Shown: positions 51,888 through 62,600 of the stretch, in pieces | Layout: every line of letters begins with the position of its first letter | Numbering within the stretch: the first letter of the stretch is position 1 | Source: Candidatus Nitrotoga arctica | GTDB lineage: Bacteria; Pseudomonadota; Gammaproteobacteria; Burkholderiales; Gallionellaceae | Reading direction: 5' to 3' | Assembly: GCF_918378365.1 (NCBI RefSeq) | Contig: NZ_OU912926.1 | Coordinates: forward strand, 558,001-622,000 | DNA: 64,000 bases | Position numbers and translations under genes: made by a program | Notes under the pieces: generated by a model | The model's input: only the letters and a program-made list of their open reading frames with translations | Database searches by the model: none | What the model was told of the DNA's origin: nothing

Positions 51888-54634
51888 AATACTACTGCTG
51901 CGATCAGCGCCGTCGCGAAGTAGTGAAGTTAAACGGCACCCTCAACGGTCTGGAATATCTGGAGGTGCATGACAGCGGTATTTCCGGCGATTCCACGCGT
52001 CAGCTTACGCTGTTCGTGAAATTCCTGCGTGTAGTGCCCGCCACTCTTGGCAAGGACAACTTCCGCATTGAAGGCGGCGAACGCATCAAGAGCGTGGACA
52101 TCGAGTGGGTTGCGATCGCTAATGCGCTGCCCGCCAGTGAGCCACCCGGCCTCGTCGACGGCCTCGTGCCTCTCGATAAATTTATGGTGATCCGCACCAA
52201 GATTTACGGGGATTTTTCGCTGTATACGCTACGCCTGTTGAGCGGTCCCGGTAACGACACGCCGCCGGCCGGTTTTGATCCGCGCTTGAGCGAGATTGAG
52301 TTCTCGTTCAAGGTGCAGTGCGAATCGGATTTCGATTGCGCCAGCGTTACCCCTTGTCCTACGCCGCCGGCGACGAATCCACGCCTCGATTATCTTGCTA
52401 AAGATTACGCCAGCTTCCGCCGCCTGATGCTGGACCGCATGAGCGTACTCATGCCGGACTGGAACAGCCGCAACGCCGCCGATATCGGTGTAACTTTGGT
52501 GGAAATGCTGGCCTATGTGGGCGATCAGCTTTCCTATCAGCAAGATGCCGTCGCCACCGAAGCTTATCTTGCTACCGCGCGCAAGCGCATTTCGCTACGC
52601 CGTCATGCGCGGCTGGTGGATTACAGGGTGCACGAGGGCTGCAATGCCCGCGTGTGGGTACAGCTATTCGTCAACGACGACGGTGTAAACATTCCACGCG
52701 GCACACCGTTGCTCACGCGCGTGCCTAACACACCCGAGCGTATCGCCCCGTCCGGCGACCAACTGCGCGATGCCTTGGCAAACGGTGCGCTGGTATTCGA
52801 GACGGTTGAAGACACTTTGCTTTATCAGGATCACGAACGCATCAGTTTCTATTCCTGGGGCGAGCGCGAATGCTGTCTGCCCAAGGGTGCGACGTGCGCG
52901 ACGCTTAATGGGCACTATCCCAATCTCAAGGCGGGCGATGTGTTGGTGTTTGCAGAAGAATTTGGCCCGCGCACCGGATTTGCTACAGATGCAGACCGTG
53001 CGCATCGCTGGGCGGTGCGTCTCACTGATGTGCGTTTGAATAGTGACCCCTGCGGCGGTTTATTTCTGCCAGTACCCAACAATAATCCGCTGGATGTCAC
53101 CGAGATCCGCTGGGCAGAACAGGATGCACTGCCGTTTCCATTATGCCTGTCGACCATCACTGACCTGGATCACGGCGCGACTTATCTCGGTGAAGTGAGC
53201 GCGGCCTACGGCAACATCGTGCTGGCCGATCATGGCCGCACCCTGACGGGCGAAGATTTGGGTGCCGTGTCCGCCTCGCAACTCACCCTGACATCTCAGA
53301 GCGACGTATTGAGTTGCAAGCGTCCGCTTTTGCAGGCCGTGCCACCACGTTTTCGGCCGCGACTTGCGGAACGTCCGCTCACTCATGCCTTGCTGCTGAC
53401 AGCTCCGCCATTGTTCGGCTTTACCACGACCGCGGCCATCATCACCGCATTGCAGACCCGCAGTTTTACACCGGCACTGCACGACGCCTTGCAGGCGCAG
53501 GGCGTGCTGTTGCAGGCAGGGCCAGTGGTAGTGCAAGGCGGCGATGGCATGTGGTCGGTGTCTGACGGCGTGAGCGCCTATCGTCTGCGGTTGGACAGTG
53601 GCCAAGTGCAGGTGTTGCCGCTGGCCGATGCCGCCGCATTGATCACCGCCGCTGAGCCGCAGCGTGCCCGTCCCGCCATCTCTCTCGCCAGCAATTTCCA
53701 GGGCACGCCAGACACTTGGTTGCCACGCCCGGATCTGCTCGCCAGCGATGCCGAGGCGAGTGAGTTCGTGGTGGAGAGCGAACACGACGGCAGCGCCTTA
53801 CTGCGTTTCGGCGATGATTATCACGGCAAACGCCCCGATGTCAGCACCACATTTAGCGCGAGCTATCGCGTTGGCAACGGTGTGGCAGGTAATATCGGTC
53901 TGGAGTCCATCGCGCACATCGTCAGCAACGATGCGCGGCTATTGCGTGCGTCGAATCCGCTGCCGGCGCGGGGCGGTAGCGATCCTGAGAAGGCCGAGGA
54001 CATCAGGCGCGATGCACCAGAAGCGTTTCGCACTCAGGAACGCGCGGTCACCCCGGCGGATTATGCCGAGGTTACGGAACGTCATCCCAGCGTGCAGCGT
54101 GCTGCCGCTACCTTCCGCTGGACTGGTAGCTGGTACACGGTGTTTCTCACCGTCGATCGCAAGGGTGGTGGTGAGGTGGATGCAATCTATGAGCAAACCA
54201 TCCGCGACCACGTTGAGCGCTATCGCATGGCGGGTTATGACCTGGAGGTGAATGGTCCGAGTTATGTACCCCTGCTGCTGGAAATGACGGTATGCGTCAA
54301 GCCAGATTATTTTCGCGCCGATGTACGCGCCGCGCTGATACGTGTATTTAGCCGCGGCTGGTTGGTCGACGGTACGCCTGCCTTGTTTCATCCCGATAAT
54401 TTCAGCTTTGGTCAAGCGGTTTATCTCAGCGCGCTTTATGAAGCAGCACAGGCGATACAAGGCGTGGCCTCGGTAGTGATTAACACTTTTCAGCGTTTGC
54501 GTGCGCCACCTGACCCCAAGCCCATGGATGACGGCGTGCTGACAGTCGGACGCCTGGAGATCGCGCGACTGGACAACGATCCCAACTTCCCCGAACGGGG
54601 TGTGTTGAAGCTTTCGATAGGAGGCGGCAAATGA
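51884..54634 (+). CDS. eCIS baseplate J-like protein 1 (Afp11 type)
   Basis: A 916-residue putative baseplate assembly protein. It starts MKYYCCDQRRREVV and carries DYLAKDYASFRRLMLDRMSV and the baseplate J region (RTQERAVTPADYAEVTERH) in the C-terminal third. It would form the wedge frame of the baseplate. ATG 51884 is chosen because it overlaps the gp25 stop and matches the family beginning. Confidence 0.9.
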   Translation: MKYYCCDQRRREVVKLNGTLNGLEYLEVHDSGISGDSTRQLTLFVKFLRVVPATLGKDNFRIEGGERIKSVDIEWVAIANALPASEPPGLVDGLVPLDKFMVIRTKIYGDFSLYTLRLLSGPGNDTPPAGFDPRLSEIEFSFKVQCESDFDCASVTPCPTPPATNPRLDYLAKDYASFRRLMLDRMSVLMPDWNSRNAADIGVTLVEMLAYVGDQLSYQQDAVATEAYLATARKRISLRRHARLVDYRVHEGCNARVWVQLFVNDDGVNIPRGTPLLTRVPNTPERIAPSGDQLRDALANGALVFETVEDTLLYQDHERISFYSWGERECCLPKGATCATLNGHYPNLKAGDVLVFAEEFGPRTGFATDADRAHRWAVRLTDVRLNSDPCGGLFLPVPNNNPLDVTEIRWAEQDALPFPLCLSTITDLDHGATYLGEVSAAYGNIVLADHGRTLTGEDLGAVSASQLTLTSQSDVLSCKRPLLQAVPPRFRPRLAERPLTHALLLTAPPLFGFTTTAAIITALQTRSFTPALHDALQAQGVLLQAGPVVVQGGDGMWSVSDGVSAYRLRLDSGQVQVLPLADAAALITAAEPQRARPAISLASNFQGTPDTWLPRPDLLASDAEASEFVVESEHDGSALLRFGDDYHGKRPDVSTTFSASYRVGNGVAGNIGLESIAHIVSNDARLLRASNPLPARGGSDPEKAEDIRRDAPEAFRTQERAVTPADYAEVTERHPSVQRAAATFRWTGSWYTVFLTVDRKGGGEVDAIYEQTIRDHVERYRMAGYDLEVNGPSYVPLLLEMTVCVKPDYFRADVRAALIRVFSRGWLVDGTPALFHPDNFSFGQAVYLSALYEAAQAIQGVASVVINTFQRLRAPPDPKPMDDGVLTVGRLEIARLDNDPNFPERGVLKLSIGGGK

Positions 54635-57606
54635 GCGGCGAAGAACAATCATCGCAAGACGCATGCGGTTGTTGCGCGGGTGTGGGGATCCAGACACCGG
54701 CGCTACTCTACAACCGCCCGGGGCTTGCGGCTATCGCCTATCGCATCGGCACGCACAGCGAAGTGCTGGCCAGTCTTCAGGCGCGATTGTCGTCGCAGGA
54801 ATATCCCGCGCTGGCAAAATTGCGCACCCGTGACAGTGATGATTTTTCCATTGCGCTGCTGGACGCCTATGCGTGTATGGCCGACGTGTTAAGCTTCTAT
54901 CAGGAACGTCTCGCCAATGAATCCTATTTGCGCACGTCAAGCGAACGTCTGTCGTTGAGCGAATTGGCGCGGCTGATCGGCTATCGTCTTAAACCCGGCG
55001 TTGCCGCGGAGACCTACCTCGCTTTCACACTGCAAGAACCGCCGCCACAACCCGTGAGCAGCGACCCCAAGCAGGCTACCGGCGTACCGGACAAAGTGAC
55101 GCTGGACATCGGCATCAAGGTGCAGAGTATGCCCGGCCCTGACGAAAAACCGCAGACCTTCGAGACCGTCGAGAGTATTGAAGCGCGACCGGCATGGAAC
55201 GTCCTGTTGCCGAAAATGCGTGAAATGAAACTGCCGGTGTTCGGCACCAAGGTCGTTTATCTGCAGGACACCGCGACGCAGCTTAAGGCCGGTGACGCGC
55301 TGCTGTTCGTCGGCACGGAACGTGAAAACAATACTGGCAACGAGAACTGGGATTTCCGTCGCGTCCAAAGCGTGGTGCTCGACAGCACTGCAGATCGTAC
55401 CATCGTCACGCTGGATCACGGCCTGGGCACTGGCTCACCCTACGTCGCGCCGGCGGCTGAGCCCAAGGTATACGTGCTACGCCAGCGCGCCTCACTGTTC
55501 GGTTATAACGCCCCTGACTGGCGGATAATGTCCAACGACATTAAATGCGGCTATCTGGGGCTGCCGACCGGCTCGACTATCACCACCACCGAATGGCCCG
55601 GCTTCACCATCGCCGAGATTTCCGACCCGCCGACAGCCACTACTACCGGTACGGGTCTCTATGGCGAATATTTTGATAGTAAAGCTCTTTCGAGTCGTAA
55701 GCTCACTCGCACCGACACTACGGTGAACTTCGATTGGGGCAGCGGTTCGCCCAATGCGTTGATAGGCGCCGACACGTTCTCGGTGCGCTGGACAGGCTGG
55801 GTGTCTGCGCCCTCAACCGGCAGTTACAGCTTTCACACCGTTTCCGACGACGGTGTGCGCCTGTGGGTTGACAATCATTTGATTATCGATAAATGGATCC
55901 CTCAGGGCGCTACTGAACACAGCGGCAGTATTACGCTTACCTCTGGCAAAAAATACGACATCAAACTGGAGTATTACGAGGACGGCGGCGCGGCAATTAT
56001 CAAGCTCTCGTGGACACCGCCGGGCGTAGCCAAGCAGATTATCCCGCAAGGACGACTCTATCCGCGTAACGTTCATACGCTACATCTTGATGCGCTCTAT
56101 CCGCAGATTGTGCACGACGGCTGGCTGGTGCTGTCCATCCCCGAATATCAGGAACTGTACCAAGTTGACGCCGCAGGCGAGGATGCACGCGCCAGTTTTA
56201 CGCTTACCGGCAAAACTACGCGGCTGAAGGTAAAAGGTGAGAATCTGCGCGAGCTCTTCAATGAACGGCTGCGCGAGACGGCGGTGTTCGCCCATAGTGA
56301 AAAACTGACGCTGGCGGAAACGCCCATCACTGCAGACGTGGCGGGAGATTCGCTACGTCTGGATCGCAAAGTGGAAGAACTTCCGTCCGACCGCAAGCTG
56401 ATACTTAGCGGCACTACCACCGCCGGGGATGAGGTGTGTGAAGTGTTGACGTTGCTGAGAACTGAAGCGGACGGCAATACCAGCAAACTATTTTTCACTA
56501 CCCCGCTACAACATCAATACCGGCGCGGCAGTGTCAAACTCTATGCTAACGTTGTGCTCGCCACTCATGGTGAGACTGTGAATCAGATTCTCGGCAGCGG
56601 TGCGGCGCGACTTTCCCATCAACGCTACACCCTCAAACATACACCGCTCACCTTCGTTGGCGCCGAGAACGAGACCGGTGCCGAGGCGGCATTGGAGGTG
56701 CGAGTCAACGATATCCGCTGGCACGAGACGCCCACTCTCTACCAGGCCGGTGCTACTGATCGCTCTTACGTGCTGCGTGTGGAAGAGGACGGTGCGGGGA
56801 CCATCCAGTTTGGCGATGGTCGCCACGGCGCGCGCCTGCCGACTGGTCAGGATAATTTGCGTGCCGTTTATCGCAAGGGCATCGGTACAGCGGGCAATCT
56901 GCAAGCTGGACAGCTCTCGCAACTGCTCTCGCGTCCATTGGGCTTGAAAGCAGTGAGCAATCCGTTGCCTGCCACGGGCGGCGTGAATGCGGACAGTGCA
57001 GCCCATGCTCGGCGTAACATGCCTCTGGGTGTGCGCACACTCGGGCGTGTGGTCTCGGTACAAGATTATGAAGATTACGCACTCGCATTCACCGGCATCG
57101 CCAAGGCCCAAGCCACTGTGCTCAACACCCGTGCCGGGCGCACTGTATTCATCACTGTCGCCAGCGATAACGGCGTTCAACCGCCGGATTTGACTCTCGC
57201 CAAACTGCTCAATACTCTCAAGCAAAATGGTGACCCGCTGGTGCACTGCGAAACGAAGGCGTACAACGAGGCGACCTTTTATCTGGCACTGCGCATCAAA
57301 TGCGATCCGGATTACGAGGGCAAGAAGGTATTGGCCGACGTCGAGATTGCACTGCGCACCGCCTTTTCCTTCGACGCACGCGACTTCGGCCAGATTGTCT
57401 CTCGCTCAGAGATTATCGCTATTGCGCAGGAGGTGCAGGGCGTGCTGGGCGTGGATTTGGATCGTTTCTATCGCGGCACCGCTACCACGCTAGAACAGCG
57501 ACTGAAACCGACCGCCGCGATGGTTGATGCGCAGGGTAATGGCATCGCCGCCGAAATATTGTTGCTCGACACCGGCCCATTCGATTATCTGGAGGAGATG
57601 CCGTGA
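54631..57606 (+). CDS. eCIS baseplate J-like protein 2 with an inserted PA14 domain
   Basis: A 991-residue baseplate protein: an N-terminal segment (DDFSIALLDAYACMADVLSF, RLSLSELARLIGYRLKPGV) and the C-terminal J-like part (LGVRTLGRVVSVQDYEDYAL, ARDFGQIVSRSEIIAIAQEV). Between them, residues about 341-467 form a PA14 domain: GLYGEYFDSKALS, VRWTGWVSAPSTGSYSFHTV, SDDGVRLWVDNHLIIDKW, and YYEDGGAAIIKLSWTPPG. PA14 domains usually bind carbohydrates. It overlaps both neighbours by 4 bases. Confidence 0.9.
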   Translation: MSGEEQSSQDACGCCAGVGIQTPALLYNRPGLAAIAYRIGTHSEVLASLQARLSSQEYPALAKLRTRDSDDFSIALLDAYACMADVLSFYQERLANESYLRTSSERLSLSELARLIGYRLKPGVAAETYLAFTLQEPPPQPVSSDPKQATGVPDKVTLDIGIKVQSMPGPDEKPQTFETVESIEARPAWNVLLPKMREMKLPVFGTKVVYLQDTATQLKAGDALLFVGTERENNTGNENWDFRRVQSVVLDSTADRTIVTLDHGLGTGSPYVAPAAEPKVYVLRQRASLFGYNAPDWRIMSNDIKCGYLGLPTGSTITTTEWPGFTIAEISDPPTATTTGTGLYGEYFDSKALSSRKLTRTDTTVNFDWGSGSPNALIGADTFSVRWTGWVSAPSTGSYSFHTVSDDGVRLWVDNHLIIDKWIPQGATEHSGSITLTSGKKYDIKLEYYEDGGAAIIKLSWTPPGVAKQIIPQGRLYPRNVHTLHLDALYPQIVHDGWLVLSIPEYQELYQVDAAGEDARASFTLTGKTTRLKVKGENLRELFNERLRETAVFAHSEKLTLAETPITADVAGDSLRLDRKVEELPSDRKLILSGTTTAGDEVCEVLTLLRTEADGNTSKLFFTTPLQHQYRRGSVKLYANVVLATHGETVNQILGSGAARLSHQRYTLKHTPLTFVGAENETGAEAALEVRVNDIRWHETPTLYQAGATDRSYVLRVEEDGAGTIQFGDGRHGARLPTGQDNLRAVYRKGIGTAGNLQAGQLSQLLSRPLGLKAVSNPLPATGGVNADSAAHARRNMPLGVRTLGRVVSVQDYEDYALAFTGIAKAQATVLNTRAGRTVFITVASDNGVQPPDLTLAKLLNTLKQNGDPLVHCETKAYNEATFYLALRIKCDPDYEGKKVLADVEIALRTAFSFDARDFGQIVSRSEIIAIAQEVQGVLGVDLDRFYRGTATTLEQRLKPTAAMVDAQGNGIAAEILLLDTGPFDYLEEMP

Positions 57607-59657
57607 ACACGACCGCCGACCGTCTCTACGAACTGCTGCCCGCAATCCACCGCATCCGCGATGCGGAGCAAGGCTATCCGTTGCGCGAGCTGCTCGCCGT
57701 CATTGCCGAGCAGGTGGCCGCCATGGAGGAAAATCTCGAACAACTCTACGACGACCAATTCATCGAAACTTGCGCGCCGTGGGTGGCGCCCTATATCGGT
57801 GATCTCATCGGCTATCGCACCCTGCACGGTGTGGTGCCCAATGTAGCCTCGCCGCGCGCCGACGTAGCCAACACCATTCGCTATCGCCGCCGCAAGGGTA
57901 CGGCATCGATGCTCGAGCAACTGGCGCGAGATGTCACCGGCTGGCCGGCGCGGGCGGTGGAATTCTTTCAGCTGCTGGGCTGGACGCAGAACATGAATCA
58001 TCTGCGTACCCATGCACACTACGCGCCGGATCTGCGCAACTGGGAAAAACTGCACTGGCGCGACACCGCCTTCGACACCATAGCTCACACTGTGGACGTG
58101 CGGCGCATCAGCACCGGTGCCGCGCGTCACAATATTCCCAATATCGGGCTTTACTTGTGGCGAGTACGTGCGTTTCCGCTAACCCGATCGCAGGCCGTAG
58201 CCGATCCAGATATTGGTGGCGGACTGCGCTTCCGCTTCAATCCGTTGGGTACCGACATGGCGCTTTACAACACGCCGGAGACGGAAGAAGAAATCAGTCA
58301 TCTGGCCGAACCGCGCAATGTGCCTATGCCGCTCGCGCGCCGTTGGCTAAAGGCCCATCTTGACGACTACTACGGTCCAGGCAAGAGTTTATGGCTCGAA
58401 TTGGACGGCAATCCACCGCAATTGATTGCGCACAATAATATCTGCATCTGCGATCTCAGCGACATCAAAGACGGTGGCGGCAATGTCATTGCCTGGGCGC
58501 ACCAGCCGATTGCTGGTTCCGGGCTGGTGGCTGTCGACCCAGTATTGGGCCGCATCGCCTTCGCTGACGCGCCGGCCGCTGACCCGCTGGTGAGCTTTCA
58601 TTACGGTTTCACCATCGCCATCGGCGGCGGCGAATACGAGCGCGGCGACCCCGCCGTTCCTGTTACGCCAGTGCAAGTTGTGCAGGGTGGCGCGGCACTG
58701 CAGCCAGCGCTCAACGCGGTGCAGAGCGGCGGCACGGTGGAAGTGCTCGACAGCCACCGTTATGTGGAGACGCCCTCAATCACCGTGAATGCCGGTAAGA
58801 CCGTCGTGTTGCGGGCGGTCAATGGCGCGCGCCCGCTGTTGGCGGCGAGCGGCGACATCACGCTTACGCTCGGCACCGAAGCAACCTTGATTCTCGACGG
58901 CTGGGTAATCAGTGGCGGCACACTCATGATGGCCTCCTTTCCCGACACTCAACCGCGTTATCTCGTGCTGCGCGATTGCACTTTGGTACCCGGCCCGCGC
59001 ACCAAAGGCGATGGCTCACCGCCACAAGCAGACGATCCCGGCTTGGTGGTAAATCATGCCTTCGCCAAGATAGAGCTGGAGCGCTGCATTACCGCACCGC
59101 TGCATATTGTCGCCGACGCCGAAGTCTCGCTGAATGAATGTATCGTGGATGCAACTGCGCAAAATCTTATCGCCTACCGCGGCCCCGGCATCGATGCACT
59201 TGCAGAAGGCGGTGCGCTCACGCTGGAAAGCTGCACCGTGATTGGCAAGGTTCACACCCGGCAATTGACGCTGGCCAGCGATTGTCTTTTCGTCGCCGCG
59301 CTAACCAGTGGCAGTGATCAGTGGAAAGCGCCGCTTTGGGCCGAACGCCGCCAGCAAGGCTGCGCGCGTTTTTCCTATATACCGCCCGGCTCGCGCACAC
59401 CGTCCCGTTATCACTGCCAACCTGACGATAGCGATCAGCAGATATGGCCGCAATTCACCTCGTTGCATTATGGTGATCCCGGTTATTGTCAGTTGCTACA
59501 GAGCACCTCAGACAAGATACGTCATGGTGCCCATGACGAGAGCGAGATGGGCGTGCTACATGGTTTGTATCAGCCGCAACGCGAAACCAATCTGCGTGTG
59601 CGGCTGGAAGAATATCTGCGTTTTGGCCTGGAAGCGGGATTGATCTACGGAAGCTAA
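57603..59657 (+). CDS. eCIS gpI-like tail protein with beta-rich C-terminus
   Basis: A 684-residue protein. The first 200 residues are P2 gpI-like (YELLPAIHRIRDAEQGYPLR, WVAPYIGDLIGYR, RRRKGTASMLEQLARDVTGW). From about residue 365 the chain is repetitive beta structure (SGGTVEVLDSHRYVETPSIT, DITLTLGTEATLILDGWVIS), resembling a right-handed beta-helix. It starts with GTG 57603, overlapping the previous stop. It probably links baseplate and fibre. Confidence 0.85.
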   Translation: MNTTADRLYELLPAIHRIRDAEQGYPLRELLAVIAEQVAAMEENLEQLYDDQFIETCAPWVAPYIGDLIGYRTLHGVVPNVASPRADVANTIRYRRRKGTASMLEQLARDVTGWPARAVEFFQLLGWTQNMNHLRTHAHYAPDLRNWEKLHWRDTAFDTIAHTVDVRRISTGAARHNIPNIGLYLWRVRAFPLTRSQAVADPDIGGGLRFRFNPLGTDMALYNTPETEEEISHLAEPRNVPMPLARRWLKAHLDDYYGPGKSLWLELDGNPPQLIAHNNICICDLSDIKDGGGNVIAWAHQPIAGSGLVAVDPVLGRIAFADAPAADPLVSFHYGFTIAIGGGEYERGDPAVPVTPVQVVQGGAALQPALNAVQSGGTVEVLDSHRYVETPSITVNAGKTVVLRAVNGARPLLAASGDITLTLGTEATLILDGWVISGGTLMMASFPDTQPRYLVLRDCTLVPGPRTKGDGSPPQADDPGLVVNHAFAKIELERCITAPLHIVADAEVSLNECIVDATAQNLIAYRGPGIDALAEGGALTLESCTVIGKVHTRQLTLASDCLFVAALTSGSDQWKAPLWAERRQQGCARFSYIPPGSRTPSRYHCQPDDSDQQIWPQFTSLHYGDPGYCQLLQSTSDKIRHGAHDESEMGVLHGLYQPQRETNLRVRLEEYLRFGLEAGLIYGS

Positions 59658-59690
59658 GGGCGGCATTGCCGCCACAATAAGGAGAAAGTC

Positions 59691-62600
59691 ATGAGTGGAG
59701 ATTACAGCCGAGTTCGATTCGATCCCCGCATCGACTTGTCCGGCGTTTTGATGCAGCAAGGGCGCGTGCAACTGGACTCGGATTGGAATGAGTGGGTGGC
59801 GGTGCTGGACAGACGCTTGCGCGCCGAGAGTGTGGATACGCTCGGCGTGCATGTTACGCCGGGCATCACGAGCGTGGCGGTGGTCTCGCCGCAGACGCCG
59901 GACGCTTTCAAGATCGAGGCCGCCGGCGGAAACATCAGCATCGGCCGCGGTCGCATGTATGTGGATGGGCTGTTGGCGGAGAACCATGGCGGCGGCGCGG
60001 CCGAGTTCGATGCTGTGCTCGCCGAACTGAGAGGAAAAACGGCGCTGGCGTATAATTTGCAGCCCTATTTTCCTGCGCCGCCAGCCTTGCCCGGCGGCGG
60101 ACCGCATCTCGCCTATCTCGAAGTCTGGCAGCGCGAGGTCACTTATCTTCAGCAAGCTAATCTGGTGGAAAGCGCCGTGGGCGTGGATACCACCACGCGC
60201 CTGCAAACTGTCTGGCAGGTTCGCTTGCTGGCTAATGTCAGCGGCGCCAACTGCACCACACCCGACATCACGGTAGCGGGCTGGCAAGCACTTTCCCTTC
60301 CCTCCGGCGGGCGCATGTCCATCAAGGCGGAGGGCGTTCCGCCCGATCTTGATCCATGCGAACTGCCGCCCGGTGGGGGCTATCGCGGGCTGGAGAATCA
60401 GCTCTATCGCGTCGAGATTCACGATGGTGGCGCCGTGGGTGCGGCGAAGTTCAAATGGTCGCGCGACAATGCCAGCGTGGCGAGTAATGTAGTGGAAATT
60501 GTCTCTCAGACCGCGACCAGCACCGAACTCAAATTGGCCAGCCTGGGTCGCGACGCGGTGCTGCGTTTTAATACCGGTGACTGGGTGGAGATACTTGACG
60601 ACCGGCGTGAACTCAGTGGTGAAAACGGCGACCCCGCGTTGCGTCGCGGTGTGATGCGTAAGATCAGCGTGGACGATGCCAAGCAAACCATCAGCTTCTC
60701 ACCCGCGTTGCCGGCGAATCTCATTCCCGGCGGCGGCCTCGATACCCTGGATTCCCGCCACACCCGTGTGCGGCGCTGGGACCAGAAGGGCACAGTGCGC
60801 GATGCCAACAACAATGTCATCGTCAATCTCGACGCGGCCGGCAGCACCGGTCTGATCCCGGTGCCGGCTGCGGGCGTCTGGGTGGTGCTGGAAAACGGAA
60901 TTCAAATTCAATTCAGTCTCGACCCCTCCGGCAATGGATTCCGCTGCGGGGATTATTGGGTATCCGCAGCACGTACCAACGACACTTCGGTGGAAACCTA
61001 CACCCAAGCGCCGCCGCGCGGCATCCACCGTCATTATGCGCGGCTGGCCATCGTTACCTTCCCCGACGACGAAACCGACTGCCGCGTGAAATGGCCGCTC
61101 GAATGCGGCGGGTGCTGCACCGTCAACGTCGCGCCCGGTGAAAATATCCAAACCGCGATCGACTCGCTGCCGGACGAAGGCGGTTGCGTGTGCCTGAAAA
61201 CGGGCGTGCACAACATCAGTGCTACTATTCAGATACTCTCCTCACACATCATCCTGCGCGGCGAGAGTCCTGGCACTATCGTGCGTGCGGCCGGGCTAGC
61301 CAGAACCTTGCAGATCGGCGACGCCCGTTCACCGGTCAGCGACATCATCGTCGAGGGCATACGTTTCGAGGCAACAGCCGCTGCTGCCGATATTGGCACG
61401 CTGCTGTACCTGGACAGCTGCACGCGGGTACGGGTGGAACACTGTGCGCTTGCGGTTGTGGATTCGTCGCTGCAAGCACCGCCGTCCTATGTCGGCATCA
61501 ATTTGAGTAGCGTGACCGATGTCGACCTGATCGCCAATCACCTGGACAATTTCCTCGTCGGCATCCTGAGCCAGGATTATCAGGGCGGTCTGCACATCAT
61601 CGACAACGCCATTGCAGGCATCACCGGTAAGTTCCTCGGTCAGGCCGATGGCTCTAACGGCCAATACGGCATCCGGATCGACACCGATCACACTCAAGCC
61701 TGCTGCATTGAGAACAACCGCATCCGCCATTTCTGGGTCGGCATCTCTCTGCTCCATAACGCCGCAGGTTCGCTCATATCCGGTAATCGCATCAGCCGTA
61801 GCGCCGGTATCACGCAAGATAACTTTCCATCCGATGTCGCACAAATGCGCAGCTACCTGGATGCCCGCCTTTACGCAATCGATATCGAAGCTTCTCGTTG
61901 CGAAGTGAGTGGTAACCAGATCGACCTGCTCTCCGCCGCATGGGGCGGTATTCGTGTCAGTGGTGACCACGCAATTATCGCCACCAACCGTTTGGAGGCA
62001 ATCGTCAAAGTGAGTCAATTGGCGGTGCCCGCCGGTATCTATTGCCTCGCCGATGCGAAAAATGGCTTTAGTGCCGATCACGTCGTGGTGAGCGACAATC
62101 AATTGCTAGGTGCACAATCGGGCATTGTCGTCTCGCGTATCGCCTGCCCGGTCGTCGTCGGTAATCATATTGATGGAGCTGGCGCTGGATGGTACGGCGT
62201 GCGGGTGGATGATTGTAGCGACAGTCGTATCGACAACAACGACCTGCGCGAAGTGTTTTTCGCCGTGCATCTTAGTGAGGGCGAACGCAATTGTATAGTG
62301 GGTAATCGCATCGATCAGGCAGGCGCCGGCGTTACCGCCACCCAGCAAACTAACCTGGAGATCAGTGGCAATTTCCTGCAATCCTGCCTGCTCTTAGGCA
62401 TGGTGATGTTCGTGCGTGGCACCACTGCGCTGCTCAAAAACCGAGTGCTCAACTGCGGCTACGCCCCCAATTTTGCGATAGGCATAGGCGTGTACGCTGA
62501 AGAGGTGTTGACGCCTTCCGGTGCCCATCTGCGCATTGAAGATTGCGAGGTGATCGATACTGGCATTTCTGCCGATGGCAGCCAGGCCACTACGGTCAAT

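Noticed and set aside
61329..62102. 257-codon and other long minus-strand frames inside the beta-helix gene
   Set aside because: The repetitive, GC-rich codon pattern of the beta-helix gene opens antisense frames; none shows a known domain.
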